64,000 nt of DNA. Origin: Mesorhizobium alhagi CCNWXJ12-2. GTDB lineage: Bacteria > Pseudomonadota > Alphaproteobacteria > Rhizobiales > Rhizobiaceae. The position numbers were made by a program, and so were the translations under genes. Where the stretch lies: positions 1 to 64,000 of the forward strand of contig NZ_AHAM01000027.1 of NCBI RefSeq assembly GCF_000236565.1, written 5' to 3'. The first letter of the stretch is position 1. Every line of letters begins with the position of its first letter. This document shows, in pieces, positions 43,342 through 53,707 of the stretch. The notes below the pieces were generated by a model that saw only the letters and a list, made by a program, of their open reading frames with translations, was not told the DNA's origin and did not search any database.

Positions 43342-43716
43342 TCAGCCGGCCTTCTTGGTGACCAGCGTGAGCGCGCCTTCGGGTCCCATGCTGGCTGCGA
43401 TGACGTTTGCGGATGTGAGGCCCTTTGCCTCCAGGGCCGACTTGATCTCCGGATTGGCGTCGATTGTCGTGCGCAGTTGCTGAAGGCTTGCTTCACCGCC
43501 CTGTGCGACCACTTCGTTGACCTGCGTTTGCGTGGCCTCGGGCAGTTCCGTCATGTCGACGATGTTGACGCTGCGGATCTGCGTCTGGGCAGCGCCGGGA
43601 GCTTCGGGCGCGGTCGCCGGAGCCTCGGCCGGAGGTTGAGTGGCCTGAGTTTGCGCGTTGGCCGCCATGGCGAAGGCGAGCGTGACGCCCGCCGCCAGAA
43701 TCGTAATCATACGCAT
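43342..43716 (-). CDS. Hypothetical periplasmic protein inside the urease cluster
   Basis: 124 residues. Signal peptide MRMITILAAGVTLAFAMAANAQ, a Pro/Ala/Thr-rich linker (about 23-45), then a small folded domain (SVNIVDMTELPEATQTQVNEVV, IDANPEIKSALEAKGLTSANVIAASM). Family unknown to me. Same orientation as the previous gene and opposed to the urease genes. Confidence 0.7.
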   Translation of the reverse strand: MRMITILAAGVTLAFAMAANAQTQATQPPAEAPATAPEAPGAAQTQIRSVNIVDMTELPEATQTQVNEVVAQGGEASLQQLRTTIDANPEIKSALEAKGLTSANVIAASMGPEGALTLVTKKAG

Positions 43717-43895
43717 GGATTTTCCCTTCCATCGATTGGCAAACGACTAATTGGGGGCATCGTCCCTACCCCACACGCCGAATGGGGTCAGAAGCTGCCG
43801 CCCATTGGGTTGTTCCGTGGTCATACCGTGTCGGAAATGTGGAGCGCGGTTGAGCCGCGAGCGCCACGGCCGCAGCTCTTAGAGAGGAATTTCTG

Positions 43896-45605
43896 ATGGC
43901 CCAGATCTCCCGCGGCGACTATGCGCGCATGTTCGGTCCAACGACAGGAGACAAGGTCCGGCTCGCCGACACCGAACTCTTCATCGAGGTAGAGAAGGAC
44001 TTCACTGTGTATGGCGAGGAGGTGAAGTTCGGCGGCGGCAAGGTTATCCGCGACGGCATGGGCCAGAGCCAGGTTTCCCGGGCGCAAGGGGCCGTGGATA
44101 CGGTCATCACCAACGCTCTCGTTGTAGATGCCGGAGGCATCTACAAGGCCGATATCGGCATCAAGGACGGGCGCATCGCGGCCATCGGCAAGGCCGGCAA
44201 TCCGGATACGCAGGCCGGCGTGACCATCATCATCGGGCCTGGCACCGAAATCATCGGCGGCGAGGGCCGCATCCTGACCGCCGGCGGCTTCGACGCGCAT
44301 ATTCATTTCATCTGCCCGCAGCAGATCGAGGAGGCGCTGATGTCGGGCATCACGACGATGCTCGGCGGCGGCACCGGGCCGGCGCATGGCACGCTGGCTA
44401 CCACCTGCACACCCGGCCCGTGGCACATCGCCCGGATGATCCAGTCCTTCGATGCGTTCCCGATGAATATCGGGTTGTCCGGGAAGGGCAATGCGTCGCT
44501 TCCGGCGGCGCTCGAAGAAATGGTGCTCGGCGGCGCCTGCTCGCTCAAGCTGCATGAGGATTGGGGAACCACGCCGGCCGCGATCGACTGCTGCCTTTCC
44601 GTCGCTGACGCTTACGACGTGCAGGTGATGATCCATACAGACACGCTGAACGAGTCGGGCTTCGTCGAAAACACCGTCGCCGCCCTAAAGGGCCGCACCA
44701 TCCACGCCTTCCACACCGAGGGGGCCGGCGGCGGCCATGCGCCCGACATCATCAAGGTTTGCGGATTACAGAACGTCATTCCTTCGTCCACGAACCCGAC
44801 GCGGCCCTATACCCAAAACACCATCGCGGAACATCTCGACATGCTGATGGTCTGCCATCATCTGTCGCCTTCCATTCCCGAAGACATCGCCTTCGCCGAG
44901 AGCCGCATTCGCAAGGAGACGATCGCGGCGGAAGATATCCTGCACGACATCGGCGCGTTCTCGATCATCTCGTCGGATAGCCAGGCGATGGGCCGAGTCG
45001 GCGAGGTGGCAATCCGCACCTGGCAGACGGCCGACAAGATGAAGCGGCAGCGCGGCCCCCTGCCGGAGGAGACTGGTGACAACGACAATTTCCGCGTCCG
45101 CCGCTACATCGCCAAATACACGATCAATCCAGCCATCGCGCATGGCCTGTCCAAGGAGATCGGCTCCGTCGAAGTCGGCAAACGCGCCGATCTCGTGCTG
45201 TGGAACCCGGCCTTCTTCGGCGTCAAGCCGGACATGGTTATCATCGGCGGCACGATTGCTGCGGCCCCGATGGGCGATCCCAACGCTTCGATACCGACGC
45301 CGCAGCCGGTGCACTACCGGCCGATGTTCGGCGCCTACGGCAAGGCGATGACCAACTCGTCCGTCACCTTCGTGTCGAAGGCGGCGCTGGATGCGGGCCT
45401 GCACGGCAGGCTCGGCGTCGACAAAGAGATGGTGGCAGTCGAGAACACCCGTGGCGGCATCGGCAAGCGCTCAATGGTGCTGAACGACGCGACCCCTCAC
45501 ATCGAGGTCGATCCGGAAACTTACGAGGTCCGCGCCGACGGCGAGCTTCTCACCTGCCCGCCGGCAACCGTGCTGCCGATGGCGCAGCGGTACTTTCTGT
45601 TTTAA
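43896..45605 (+). CDS. ureC: Urease alpha (catalytic) subunit
   Basis: 569 residues from ATG 43896 behind GAGAGGA. Nickel ligands and catalytic residues are in place: HIHFICPQQ, the carbamylated Lys in [12 protein letters not shown] (about residue 217), [12 protein letters not shown], the flap His region MVCHHL, and Asp in ISSDSQAMG. The protein is complete and should be active once nickel is loaded by UreDEFG. Confidence 0.98.
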   Translation: MAQISRGDYARMFGPTTGDKVRLADTELFIEVEKDFTVYGEEVKFGGGKVIRDGMGQSQVSRAQGAVDTVITNALVVDAGGIYKADIGIKDGRIAAIGKAGNPDTQAGVTIIIGPGTEIIGGEGRILTAGGFDAHIHFICPQQIEEALMSGITTMLGGGTGPAHGTLATTCTPGPWHIARMIQSFDAFPMNIGLSGKGNASLPAALEEMVLGGACSLKLHEDWGTTPAAIDCCLSVADAYDVQVMIHTDTLNESGFVENTVAALKGRTIHAFHTEGAGGGHAPDIIKVCGLQNVIPSSTNPTRPYTQNTIAEHLDMLMVCHHLSPSIPEDIAFAESRIRKETIAAEDILHDIGAFSIISSDSQAMGRVGEVAIRTWQTADKMKRQRGPLPEETGDNDNFRVRRYIAKYTINPAIAHGLSKEIGSVEVGKRADLVLWNPAFFGVKPDMVIIGGTIAAAPMGDPNASIPTPQPVHYRPMFGAYGKAMTNSSVTFVSKAALDAGLHGRLGVDKEMVAVENTRGGIGKRSMVLNDATPHIEVDPETYEVRADGELLTCPPATVLPMAQRYFLF

Positions 45606-45725
45606 GAGTGGTCACATCGCAAAGCCGCAATCGATGACCCGCGCTCTGAGTGCGCGTTCCAGGCTTGGACACAAGCTCCGTCGAACGACCGCAGGCCGAG
45701 AAAATACTTGAGGAGAAGCTGAAGC

Positions 45726-46328
45726 ATGTACCAGGCCGTAGGCTCCCGCGGGTCGCGCGTCTCCCGTGTTCTCTGGATGCTGGAAGAGCTCGAAGCGCCT
45801 TATGAGTTCGTCCACATCGAGCGACGGTCACCGGAAGCCTATGCGCTCAATCCTTCCGGCAAGGTGCCGATCCTCATCGACGGCGACCTGAAGCTGACGG
45901 ACTCGGCCGCGATCTGCATCTATCTTGCCGACAAGCACGCCGAAAAAGGCATGGGTGCAAGCCCCGGCCTTTTTGGCCGTGCCGAGATGGATTCATGGAT
46001 GCATTTCGCGCAGTCGGAGTTCGAAGCGCCGCTGTGGAACAAATTGCGCCATCGCTTCCTGCTGCCGACCGAATTGCGGGTCGATGTCGGTCCGGCGGCA
46101 GCCTATGACTTCGCCTCCGAAGTCAAGACACTTGAGCGCCGTCTCGGCGATCGGGAGTTTGCCCTGGGCGACCGGTTCAGCGCTGTCGATGTACTTCTTG
46201 GCGACATCGGCGCATGGGCGCGCGGCGGCAGGTTCAGGATAGAGTCGGACGCTGTCAACGCCTATCTCGACCGCGTCCTTTCACGCCCGGCCCGAGCGCG
46301 CTCGCAGGCCAATGGCGGCTCCTTCTGA
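45726..46328 (+). CDS. Glutathione S-transferase-like protein within the urease cluster
   Basis: 200 residues. Thioredoxin-like N-domain (SRGSRVSRVLWMLEELEAPYEFVHI, NPSGKVPIL, LTDSAAICIYLADKH) and helical C-domain (FALGDRFSAVDVLLGDIGAWA). The usual N-terminal catalytic Ser/Cys position reads SRGSRVSR. It lies between ureC and ureE, which are otherwise usually adjacent; no urease role is known for GSTs. Confidence 0.85.
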   Translation: MYQAVGSRGSRVSRVLWMLEELEAPYEFVHIERRSPEAYALNPSGKVPILIDGDLKLTDSAAICIYLADKHAEKGMGASPGLFGRAEMDSWMHFAQSEFEAPLWNKLRHRFLLPTELRVDVGPAAAYDFASEVKTLERRLGDREFALGDRFSAVDVLLGDIGAWARGGRFRIESDAVNAYLDRVLSRPARARSQANGGSF

Positions 46329-46389
46329 TGCGTCGCGCCCTCGATGGCAAAGCCGCAGCAGGGCGGCCGAAAACACCATGTGAGTTTCG

Positions 46390-46944
46390 ATGAAACTGTC
46401 CATCAACGCCGATTTCACAACGTTCCCGCGCGCCCTGTCCGTCGCACCCGCCGAGGAGTCGGGCGAGATCGCCGGCAGGGCCGTGCTGCCGCATGACGAA
46501 CGGCATCTTCGCCGCCGCGCGATCGAGCTTGCCGACGGCGGAAAGGTGCTGGTCGACCTGCCGGAGCCCGTGACGCTCGGCAACGGCGACCGGCTGGGGC
46601 TGGAGGACGGCCGCCATGTCGAGATCATCGCCGCGCCGGAAGAGCTTTACGACATACGCGCCCGCGACACGGTGCATCTGGCCGAGCTCGCCTGGCACAT
46701 CGGCAACCGGCACCTCGCCGCCGCGATCGATGCGAACCGCATCCTCATCCTGCGCGACCACGTCATCAAGGCGATGCTCGAAGGCCTCGGCGCGACGGTG
46801 ACCGAAGTCGTCGAGCCTTTTTCGCCCGTGCGCGGTGCCTATTCCGGCCACGGCCACGGCCATGATCATGGCCATGGCCATAGCGAGCGCGACCGATACG
46901 GGCGCCGGCCGGGCGATCCGCATTACGGTCACAACCATGCCTGA
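46390..46944 (+). CDS. ureE: Urease accessory nickel metallochaperone UreE
   Basis: 184 residues. N-terminal UreE domain and a C-terminal metal-binding domain ([29 protein letters not shown]), ending in a His-rich tail ([12 protein letters not shown] and HYGHNHA) that stores or delivers Ni2+. It hands nickel to UreG in urease maturation. The stop overlaps the ureF start by eight bases. Confidence 0.95.
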   Translation: MKLSINADFTTFPRALSVAPAEESGEIAGRAVLPHDERHLRRRAIELADGGKVLVDLPEPVTLGNGDRLGLEDGRHVEIIAAPEELYDIRARDTVHLAELAWHIGNRHLAAAIDANRILILRDHVIKAMLEGLGATVTEVVEPFSPVRGAYSGHGHGHDHGHGHSERDRYGRRPGDPHYGHNHA

Positions 46945-47605
46945 CGACCGGCCCAACCCCGCCCAGCTTCGCCTCATGGCCTGGCTGTCGCCGGCTTTCC
47001 CTGTGGGCTCGTTCAGCTACAGCCATGGCCTGGAGTGGGCCGTTCACGACGGACTGGTGGACGGCCGGACAGAACTTGAAGACTGGCTTGGCGCATTGAT
47101 CGACTTCGGTTCCGGTTGGAACGACGCGGTGCTGCTTGCCGAGGCACATCGGCGTGCTGCCGCAGGACTCTCTGTATCCGGGGTGGTGGAACTCGCGGAA
47201 GCGCTGGCCGGCTCGGCCGAACGGCACCGCGAGTCGACGCTGCAAGGCGCCGCGTTCGTCGTGGCCGCGCAGGCTTGGGCTCCGTCGGCGGAGGGGCTTG
47301 GCGAAACGCCGGCCTATTCCGTCGCCGTGGGTACGGTCGCCGGCGCCTGCGGCGTACCGCTCGCGGCTACGCTCGCAGCCCATCTGCATGTCTTCGCGGC
47401 AAATATTATTCAGGCGGCGATCCGCCTCGGCGTCACTGGTCAGCAGGGTGCGGTCGAAACGCTGGCAGCGCTGGAGCCCATGCTGCTCGAAATTGCCGCC
47501 CGAGCGCAATCGTCGACGCTCGACGATCTCGGATCGGCGACCTTCATGTCCGACGTGATGGCGATGAAACACGAAACACAATATTCGAGGTTGTTCAGGT
47601 CATGA
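46937..47605 (+). CDS. ureF: Urease accessory protein UreF
   Basis: 222 residues from ATG 46937. UreF landmarks: [21 protein letters not shown], the helical core, and the C-terminal [22 protein letters not shown] that contacts UreD and urease. It controls UreG GTPase coupling during nickel insertion. The stop overlaps the ureG start through ATGA. Confidence 0.95.
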   Translation: MPDDRPNPAQLRLMAWLSPAFPVGSFSYSHGLEWAVHDGLVDGRTELEDWLGALIDFGSGWNDAVLLAEAHRRAAAGLSVSGVVELAEALAGSAERHRESTLQGAAFVVAAQAWAPSAEGLGETPAYSVAVGTVAGACGVPLAATLAAHLHVFAANIIQAAIRLGVTGQQGAVETLAALEPMLLEIAARAQSSTLDDLGSATFMSDVMAMKHETQYSRLFRS

Positions 47606-48237
47606 GTAAAAATGGACCCCTTCGCGTCGGCATTGGCGGGCCGGTCGGCTCGGGCAAGACGACGCTGACTGAAAAACTCTGCAAGGTGATGCGCGACGAG
47701 TTTTCGATCGCCGTCGTCACCAATGACATCTACACGCGTGAAGACGCCATGATGCTGGCCAGGCTTCAGGCGCTGCCGGAAGAGCGCATCGTCGGCGTCG
47801 AGACCGGTGGATGCCCGCATACGGCAATCCGCGAGGACGCATCGATTAACCTCGCGGCAATCACCGAACTGAACCGGAAATTCCCCGATCTCGATGTGAT
47901 CTTCATCGAATCCGGCGGCGACAATCTCGCGGCGACCTTTTCGCCGGACTTGGCCGACCTGACGCTCTACGTGATCTCGGTCTGCCAAGGCGGCGACATC
48001 CCGCGCAAGGGCGGCCCCGCCATCACGCGCTCCGACTTTCTCGTCATCAACAAGAGCGATCTCGCGCCCTATGTGAATGTCGACCTCGATGCAATGGAAG
48101 AGGACGCCCGCCGCATGCGCGGTAGACGGCCGTTCGGCTTCACCGACCTCTCGCGTGGCAAGGGAGTTTCGGAGGTTATCGATTTCATCGTCGAGAATGG
48201 CGGGTTGCGTCTAGGCCACGAGCGCAAAACCGCCTGA
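47602..48237 (+). CDS. ureG: Urease accessory GTPase UreG
   Basis: 211 residues. SIMIBI GTPase motifs: P-loop [21 protein letters not shown], the metal CPH motif in [28 protein letters not shown] and NKSDLAPYV. It binds nickel and uses GTP hydrolysis to drive urease activation. Last gene of the urease cluster; no hairpin terminator was found in the 68 bases before the next gene. Confidence 0.97.
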   Translation: MSKNGPLRVGIGGPVGSGKTTLTEKLCKVMRDEFSIAVVTNDIYTREDAMMLARLQALPEERIVGVETGGCPHTAIREDASINLAAITELNRKFPDLDVIFIESGGDNLAATFSPDLADLTLYVISVCQGGDIPRKGGPAITRSDFLVINKSDLAPYVNVDLDAMEEDARRMRGRRPFGFTDLSRGKGVSEVIDFIVENGGLRLGHERKTA

Positions 48238-48305
48238 CCTCATGGCGAATGCGGTTGCCGCTGGCGCCCCTGGGCGGCATCATTTGCGGGAATGAGGATT
48301 AAGCC

Positions 48306-49073
48306 ATGACCATCGCCCGCCTGCAGCACGAGCCGCGCACCAATCTGCCCTTCTACGAAGAGCGCGTCGATCTCGCCTGCGCCTTCCGCTGGACGGCGAG
48401 GCTGAACATGCACGAGGCGGTAGCCAATCATTTCTCGCTGGCCGTCAATGAAGACGGCTCGCGATTCCTGATGAACCCGAACCAGGTGCATTTTTCGCGG
48501 ATCAAGGCGAGCGATCTGCTTCTGATCGACGCCAACGACCCGGAGACGATGAGCGGACCGAATGCGCCCGATCCGACCGCCTGGGGCCTGCACGGCGCGG
48601 TCCACCGCAATTGCCGTCATGCGCGCTGCGTCATGCATGTCCATTCCATCCACGCCACGGTGCTGGCCTCGCTCGCCGATTCGCGCCTGCCCCCCGTCGA
48701 GCAGAATTCGGCGATGTTCTTCAACCGCCATGTCGTCGACGGCCATTATGGCGGACTCGCCTTCGAGGAAGAGGGCGAACGCTGCTCGAAACTCCTGGCC
48801 GATCCGAAAATCAAGGTGATGGTCATGGGCAATCACGGCGTGATGGTCATCGGCGACACCGTGGCCGACGCCTTCAACCGGCTCTATTATTTCGAGCGCG
48901 CCTGCGAGACCTACATCAAGGCGCTGTGGACCGGCCAACCGCTGCGCGTGCTGTCGGACGAGATCGCCGAAAAGACCGCAAGCGAGATGGATGATTATCC
49001 CGGCCAGGCGGAACGGCATCTGTCGGAGCTGAAGGCTATCCTGGACGAGCAGGAACCCGTTTACCGCAATTGA
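48306..49073 (+). CDS. Class II aldolase/adducin-family protein
   Basis: 255 residues. Zinc-binding His of the fold in CVMHVHSIHATVLAS and NHGVMVIGDTVADAFNRLYYFERAC are typical of the class II aldolase/adducin domain; an early AFRWTARLNMHEAVANHFSL segment is typical of rhizobial members of unknown substrate. It could cleave or epimerise a sugar phosphate, but no pathway neighbours identify it. Confidence 0.88.
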   Translation: MTIARLQHEPRTNLPFYEERVDLACAFRWTARLNMHEAVANHFSLAVNEDGSRFLMNPNQVHFSRIKASDLLLIDANDPETMSGPNAPDPTAWGLHGAVHRNCRHARCVMHVHSIHATVLASLADSRLPPVEQNSAMFFNRHVVDGHYGGLAFEEEGERCSKLLADPKIKVMVMGNHGVMVIGDTVADAFNRLYYFERACETYIKALWTGQPLRVLSDEIAEKTASEMDDYPGQAERHLSELKAILDEQEPVYRN

Positions 49074-49109
49074 CCACCATTCCCGCCCGGCGAACAGGCC
49101 GGCAACTCG

Positions 49110-49745
49110 TCAGTCGAGCTCGAGGTATTCCCGCAGCGCCTCGAGGCTGCCCATGCGGACGGCGCCTTCGGGTCCGGTCATCGTCTGCTGCGGCCAGAAC
49201 AGCGTCCTCATACCGGCGGCAACGCCCGCCGTTGCGCCCGTCGGGCTGTCTTCGATGACGCAGCTTTCAGCCGGCTCGACGCCCGTCAGATAGGCGGCGC
49301 GCAGGAACGGCTCCGGGTCCGGCTTGCCGGCGCGCACGTCGTTGCGGGTCACGGTCTTGATGCCCGGCGCATCGATTCCGATCGCGCGCAGGTTGATCTC
49401 GACGATCAGCCGGTCGGAATTCGACACTATGGCCTGGGCCACGCCGAGCGCTTTCAGGTCGCGGAATATCTCGATCGCGCCGGGACGCGGCTTCAGTTGG
49501 GCCGCGTGCTCCATGTAGTAGACATACTTGCGCAGAATCCAGTCGTCGAACGGCAGGTCGAGCCCGAACTCCTCCCGCATCATGTCGTAGACTGGCCGCG
49601 CCGCGATACCGACCACACGGTCATGCAGATCGGCCGGCGGCGTGATGCCGAGGCTCGTCAGCACCGCGATCAGCGCCTGCTCGTGCAGTGGCTCGCTGTC
49701 GATCAGCGTGCCGTCCATATCCCAGTAGACCGCCTTCGGCTTCAT
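49110..49745 (-). CDS. HAD-superfamily phosphatase/phosphomutase-like (CbbY type)
   Basis: 211 residues. HAD motifs: nucleophile DMDGTLIDSEP, SNSD (motif II), Lys in RAGKPDPEPF and acidic EDSPTGATAG. The helical cap and length match beta-phosphoglucomutase/CbbY-like members. Dephosphorylates a small sugar or nucleotide phosphate, unspecified. It shares orientation with the upstream kinase gene, 66 bases away. Confidence 0.88.
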   Translation of the reverse strand: MKPKAVYWDMDGTLIDSEPLHEQALIAVLTSLGITPPADLHDRVVGIAARPVYDMMREEFGLDLPFDDWILRKYVYYMEHAAQLKPRPGAIEIFRDLKALGVAQAIVSNSDRLIVEINLRAIGIDAPGIKTVTRNDVRAGKPDPEPFLRAAYLTGVEPAESCVIEDSPTGATAGVAAGMRTLFWPQQTMTGPEGAVRMGSLEALREYLELD

Positions 49746-49811
49746 GCATTTCGTCTTTTCGGCGATTTTTAGAAGGTTTGGCGAGGTAGATAAACCGGGA
49801 ATGGCCGAAGC

Positions 49812-50807
49812 CTAGACAAGTCCGACCTTTTGCGCCTCCTCGCGCAGGTTCTGCCGCGGCCGCGGGCCGACCTGCTGGATGACCAGGCCCGCCGCGAGGG
49901 AACCTAAGTCGCCGCATTCCTTAAGGCTGCGGCCGTTGGTGTAGCCATGCAGGAAGCCCGCCGCGTAGAGATCGCCGGCGCCGGTGGTGTCGACCAGCTG
50001 GTCGATGCCGATCGCGTCGATCAGGACGGTCTCGTCGCCGCGCACGATGATCGAGCCCTCTTCCGAACGGGTCACTGCGGCGATCTTGCAGTCCTTGCGG
50101 ATCGCGGCAAGTGCGGCCTCGAAGGACGCGGTCTGGTAGAGCGATTTGATTTCGTGGCTGTTGGCGAAGACGATGTCGACCGTGCCCGAGCGCATCAGGT
50201 CCAGAAATTCGCCGCGGTAGCGGTCGACGCAGAACGGATCCGACAACGTCATCGACACTTCGCGGCCGGCCGCATGAGCATGCGAAGCCGTAAGCCGGAT
50301 CGCTTCCTTGGCGCGGGGCGGATCCCAAAGATAGCCCTCGAAGTAAGTGACCTTGGCGCCCGTCGCCTTGTCGGCCTCGACATCCTCCGGCCCCAGTTCG
50401 ACGCAGGCGCCCAGATAGGTGTTCATCGAGCGCTCGCCGTCGGGCGTGACGAAAATCATGGACCGCGCCGTCGGCGGTTCCCCATCGAGCGGCTTGGTGT
50501 CGAAGGCCACGCCCTGGGCGCGGATGTCGTGATAGTAGATGTCGCCGAGCGGGTCCCTGGAGACCTTGCCGAAGAAGGCGGCACGTCCGCCGAAGCTCGC
50601 CACGCCGGCAGCGGTGTTGCCGGCGCTGCCGCCCGACGCCTCGATGGCGGGCCCCATGCGGCCGTAGAGCAGGCCGGCGCGCTCCATGTCGATCAGGTTC
50701 ATGGCGCCTTTTATGATGCCGTTCTCGGTCAGGAATGCTTCGTCGCACTGGGCGATAATGTCGACAATGGCGTTGCCGATGCAAAGAACGTCATACTGGC
50801 TCATCAA
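49812..50807 (-). CDS. PfkB-family kinase, adenosine kinase-like
   Basis: 331 residues (330 from the adjacent ATG). Ribokinase/PfkB motifs: IGNAIVDIIAQ, GGSAGNTAAGVASFGGRAAFFGKV and the C-terminal anion-hole signature DTTGAGDLYAAGFLHGY with catalytic Asp. Sequence style (MSQYDVLCIGNAIVDI) is that of alphaproteobacterial adenosine kinases, salvaging adenosine to AMP, though a sugar substrate is possible. Confidence 0.88.
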   Translation of the reverse strand: MMSQYDVLCIGNAIVDIIAQCDEAFLTENGIIKGAMNLIDMERAGLLYGRMGPAIEASGGSAGNTAAGVASFGGRAAFFGKVSRDPLGDIYYHDIRAQGVAFDTKPLDGEPPTARSMIFVTPDGERSMNTYLGACVELGPEDVEADKATGAKVTYFEGYLWDPPRAKEAIRLTASHAHAAGREVSMTLSDPFCVDRYRGEFLDLMRSGTVDIVFANSHEIKSLYQTASFEAALAAIRKDCKIAAVTRSEEGSIIVRGDETVLIDAIGIDQLVDTTGAGDLYAAGFLHGYTNGRSLKECGDLGSLAAGLVIQQVGPRPRQNLREEAQKVGLV

Positions 50808-50970
50808 GGTCTCCGCGATTGGCCGGCGCTCCCGGCATCTGGCACGCTGGCCGCGGGCGGGTCTAGCGCATGACCCTTTAAAGTGGAACCTCTTTCGACG
50901 GCGGGCTGCGTGAATTCTTGCGGGCGGCGGGCCCTGCGCCTATTTCAGCTCGAATGGAGAGGCCCGGAAC

Positions 50971-51714
50971 ATGATCATTGACGCCGCCCGCGCTGCTTTC
51001 AGCCGGCTATTCAGCGCCGAATTCCGATCGGTTTTCTTCAAGACCCTCGGCCTGACGCTTCTCGTCCTTGTCGCGCTGTGGTTCGGGCTGAAGGAACTCT
51101 TCGACTGGCTGGCCCTGCCGTGGATCGACATGCTGCTGCCCGGCTTTCCGGACTGGGCGGGCTGGCTCGGACTGATTGCAGCCATTCTGGCCGGCATAGG
51201 GCTGGCGCTGGGGCTCGCGCTGCTGGTCGCACCTGTGACGGCTGTCATCGCCGGCCTGTTCCTCGACGATGTCGCGGCCGTCGTCGAGCAAAGCGACTAC
51301 CCGGCCGACCCTCCCGGCCGCGCAATGCCGGTCATTCCGGCGATCATCATGTCGCTGAAATTCTTCAGCATAGTCGTTCTCGGCAATCTTGTCGCGCTGC
51401 TCCTGCTGCTTGTCCCCGGCGTCAACATCGGCGCGTTCTTCGTCGTCAACGGCTATCTGCTCGGGCGCGAATTCTTCGAATTCGCCGCCATGCGCTTTCG
51501 CCCGGAAGCCGAAGCCAAGGCGCTGCGCCGCCGCCACGCTGGAACGGTGTTCCTGGCCGGGCTGGTCATAGCGGCATTCCTGGCCGTGCCGCTGCTCAAC
51601 CTTTTGACGCCGCTCTTCGCGGCGGCGATGATGGTGCATCTCCACAAGATGGTGTCGGCCGGCGATCCGGAGTTTCCCAAACCCGCCTCCGCTTCTGTCC
51701 GGCGCGCCACCTGA
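50971..51714 (+). CDS. CysZ/EI24-family membrane protein
   Basis: 247 residues with four long hydrophobic segments (about 25-45, 60-100, 130-160 and 190-220). The EI24/CysZ family is recognised from NGYLLGREFFEFAAMRF, which resembles the conserved re-entrant region. CysZ in enterobacteria imports sulfate; alphaproteobacterial members are not well characterised. No cys genes adjoin it. Confidence 0.82.
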   Translation: MIIDAARAAFSRLFSAEFRSVFFKTLGLTLLVLVALWFGLKELFDWLALPWIDMLLPGFPDWAGWLGLIAAILAGIGLALGLALLVAPVTAVIAGLFLDDVAAVVEQSDYPADPPGRAMPVIPAIIMSLKFFSIVVLGNLVALLLLLVPGVNIGAFFVVNGYLLGREFFEFAAMRFRPEAEAKALRRRHAGTVFLAGLVIAAFLAVPLLNLLTPLFAAAMMVHLHKMVSAGDPEFPKPASASVRRAT

Positions 51715-51717
51715 AAT

Positions 51718-52719
51718 TCAGCGGAGCAGGAAGCCGCGCCCCAAAACATCGTCGTCCTCGACGCTGAATTCCGCCTTTCCGGAGTAGAACGCCCGGCCGC
51801 CGACCCGGGCGACGATCGCGTCGAGCGGGCCTGCCTTGGTCGTGCGAACGACCGCCCCGGTAAATTGCGAACCGACGATGCTTTCGAAAATCCGCGTCTC
51901 GCCGATGGCGATTTCCCCCTTGGCATGCATGGCAGCAAGGCGGGCGGTCACGCCCGAGCCGGTCGGCGAACGATCAACCTCGGCCTCGGCAAAGACGCAG
52001 ACATTTTTGGTCGCGCGGCCGCCTGAGCCGTCTCCGCCATCTGTCAGGATCGTCCCGTAGAGGAAGGCAAGGTCGTCGTGATCGGGGTGCGACAGCGGGA
52101 ATTCGGCCTTCAGCTTCTCCGTCAGTGCAGTCGCCGCATCGACGAAATCGCGGATGCGGTTGCGGCCGAATTCCAGGCCGAACTGCCGGCAATCTGCGAG
52201 CGCATAGAACGCGCCGCCATAGGCGATGTCGAACACGATCTCCCCAAAGCCTTGCAGATTCGCGGACCGGTCTTGTGCGACCAGAAATGCCGGCACGCTT
52301 TCGAACGACACGGCGCCCGCCCTGCCGTCCTTCACCTCTACCGATGCCACGACCATGCCGCACGGACACTCGACATTGACTGTGGTGACCGGCTCGCGGG
52401 CAGCGACAAGGCCCTGGTCGACGGCGTAGCGGCCGAGCGCGATGATGGCGTGGCCGCACATGGTGGAATAGCCCTCATTGTGCATGAACAGAACAGCCAG
52501 ATCGGCGCCCGGCAGGTCCGGCTCGACCAGCAGCGCGCCGTACATGTCGTAGTGGCCGCGAGGCTCGAAGATCAGGATTTTCCGCAGATGGTCGAGATTG
52601 TCGCGCACGTAGGCACGCTTTTCGAGAATCGTGCCGCTCGGGATCGGCGGATAGCCGCCGGTGACGATCCTCAGCGGTTCGCCCCCGGTATGCATGTCGA
52701 CGACGGTCAGTTTTTTCAT
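51718..52719 (-). CDS. Proline-racemase family, trans-3-hydroxy-L-proline dehydratase-like
   Basis: 333 residues from ATG 52719 (MKKLTVVDMHTGGEPLR). First catalytic Cys is in STMCGHAIIALGRY; the second active-site position reads DRSPTGSGVTARLA, with Thr where racemases and 4-hydroxyproline epimerases have Cys. The Cys/Thr pair is the hallmark of trans-3-hydroxy-L-proline dehydratase, giving pyrroline-2-carboxylate. The downstream reductase is not in the window. Confidence 0.85.
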   Translation of the reverse strand: MKKLTVVDMHTGGEPLRIVTGGYPPIPSGTILEKRAYVRDNLDHLRKILIFEPRGHYDMYGALLVEPDLPGADLAVLFMHNEGYSTMCGHAIIALGRYAVDQGLVAAREPVTTVNVECPCGMVVASVEVKDGRAGAVSFESVPAFLVAQDRSANLQGFGEIVFDIAYGGAFYALADCRQFGLEFGRNRIRDFVDAATALTEKLKAEFPLSHPDHDDLAFLYGTILTDGGDGSGGRATKNVCVFAEAEVDRSPTGSGVTARLAAMHAKGEIAIGETRIFESIVGSQFTGAVVRTTKAGPLDAIVARVGGRAFYSGKAEFSVEDDDVLGRGFLLR

Positions 52720-52903
52720 GCCGCATGCATGAAGCGGCAACGCCGATTGTCAAGCGAAAGCGGCGCGGCAGCTCTTTCGAGCGCCTGCGCCGCCTCGTCC
52801 AGCCGCGAGAATGATCCGCAACTCGGCGGCCGAACCCGATGTCGCCGCCCTCGCCCTGGCGTCATGCAAAACGCGGACGAAGCGATTTCGTTCACGAATC
52901 CCG

Positions 52904-53707
52904 TCAGTTTTTGTCACGCTTGGAAAACAGCGCCTGGAGGTCGCCGAACGCGACGCCCTGCTTCGAAAATTCGAAGCTTCCGGCGTCGAGCATTTCCCGC
53001 GCCGCCTTCTCCAGCGCGCCGAAGGCGACTGTCGTCAGTTTCGAGCCGAGCGATATGCGCCGGGCGCCGACTTCAGCCAGCATCTTCACGGTGAAATTCG
53101 GTGTGGCCAGCACATTGACCGGCTTGCCGACGGCCGAGCAGACGGTCCGAATGGTTTCGATGTCGCCGATGCCGGGGGCGTAGAGCACGTCGGCGCCGGC
53201 TTTCTCGAATGCCTGCAGCCGCCTGATCGTGTCGTCTATGTCCGGGCGGTTCCGGAGGAAATTCTCGGCGCGCGCGGTGAACACGAAATCGCGCTTGAGC
53301 GATCGAGCCGCTTCGACCGCTGCCGTGACCCGCTCGACCGCCTGCGAAAACTCGTAGAGCTTGCCGGGATCGCCAGAATAATCCTCGATCGAACATCCAG
53401 CCAATCCCGCCGCTTCGGCCGCGAAGATCGTTTCGGCAGCGCTTTCCGGGCTGTCGCCCTTGCCGTTTTCCAGATCGGCCGATACCGGCAGATCGGTCGC
53501 CGCCACCAGTTCCCGGCAATGGTCGATCATCGCCTCGAAACCGACTCCGCCGTCCGGCAGGCCGCGCGAGAAGGCATAGCCCGCGCTCGTGGTCGCCAAC
53601 GCCTTGAACCCCAGCGATGCCAGGAATTTCGCCGTACCGATGTCCCAAGGGTTGGGAATGACGAACGCACTGTTGTGCAGCTGTCTGAATGTGGCGCCCT
53701 TGTCCAT
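52904..53707 (-). CDS. Isocitrate lyase/PEP-mutase superfamily protein
   Basis: 267 residues from ATG 53707. The barrel motifs are FVIPNPWDIGTAKFLASLGFKALATTSAGYAF, VSADLENGKG, GLAGCSIEDYSGD and FVFTARAENFL. In this uncharacterised branch the substrate is unknown (oxaloacetate hydrolase-, 2-methylisocitrate lyase- or phosphonate-like reactions are possible). Single gene; the preceding hydroxyproline gene is in the same direction 184 bases downstream. Confidence 0.85.
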   Translation of the reverse strand: MDKGATFRQLHNSAFVIPNPWDIGTAKFLASLGFKALATTSAGYAFSRGLPDGGVGFEAMIDHCRELVAATDLPVSADLENGKGDSPESAAETIFAAEAAGLAGCSIEDYSGDPGKLYEFSQAVERVTAAVEAARSLKRDFVFTARAENFLRNRPDIDDTIRRLQAFEKAGADVLYAPGIGDIETIRTVCSAVGKPVNVLATPNFTVKMLAEVGARRISLGSKLTTVAFGALEKAAREMLDAGSFEFSKQGVAFGDLQALFSKRDKN

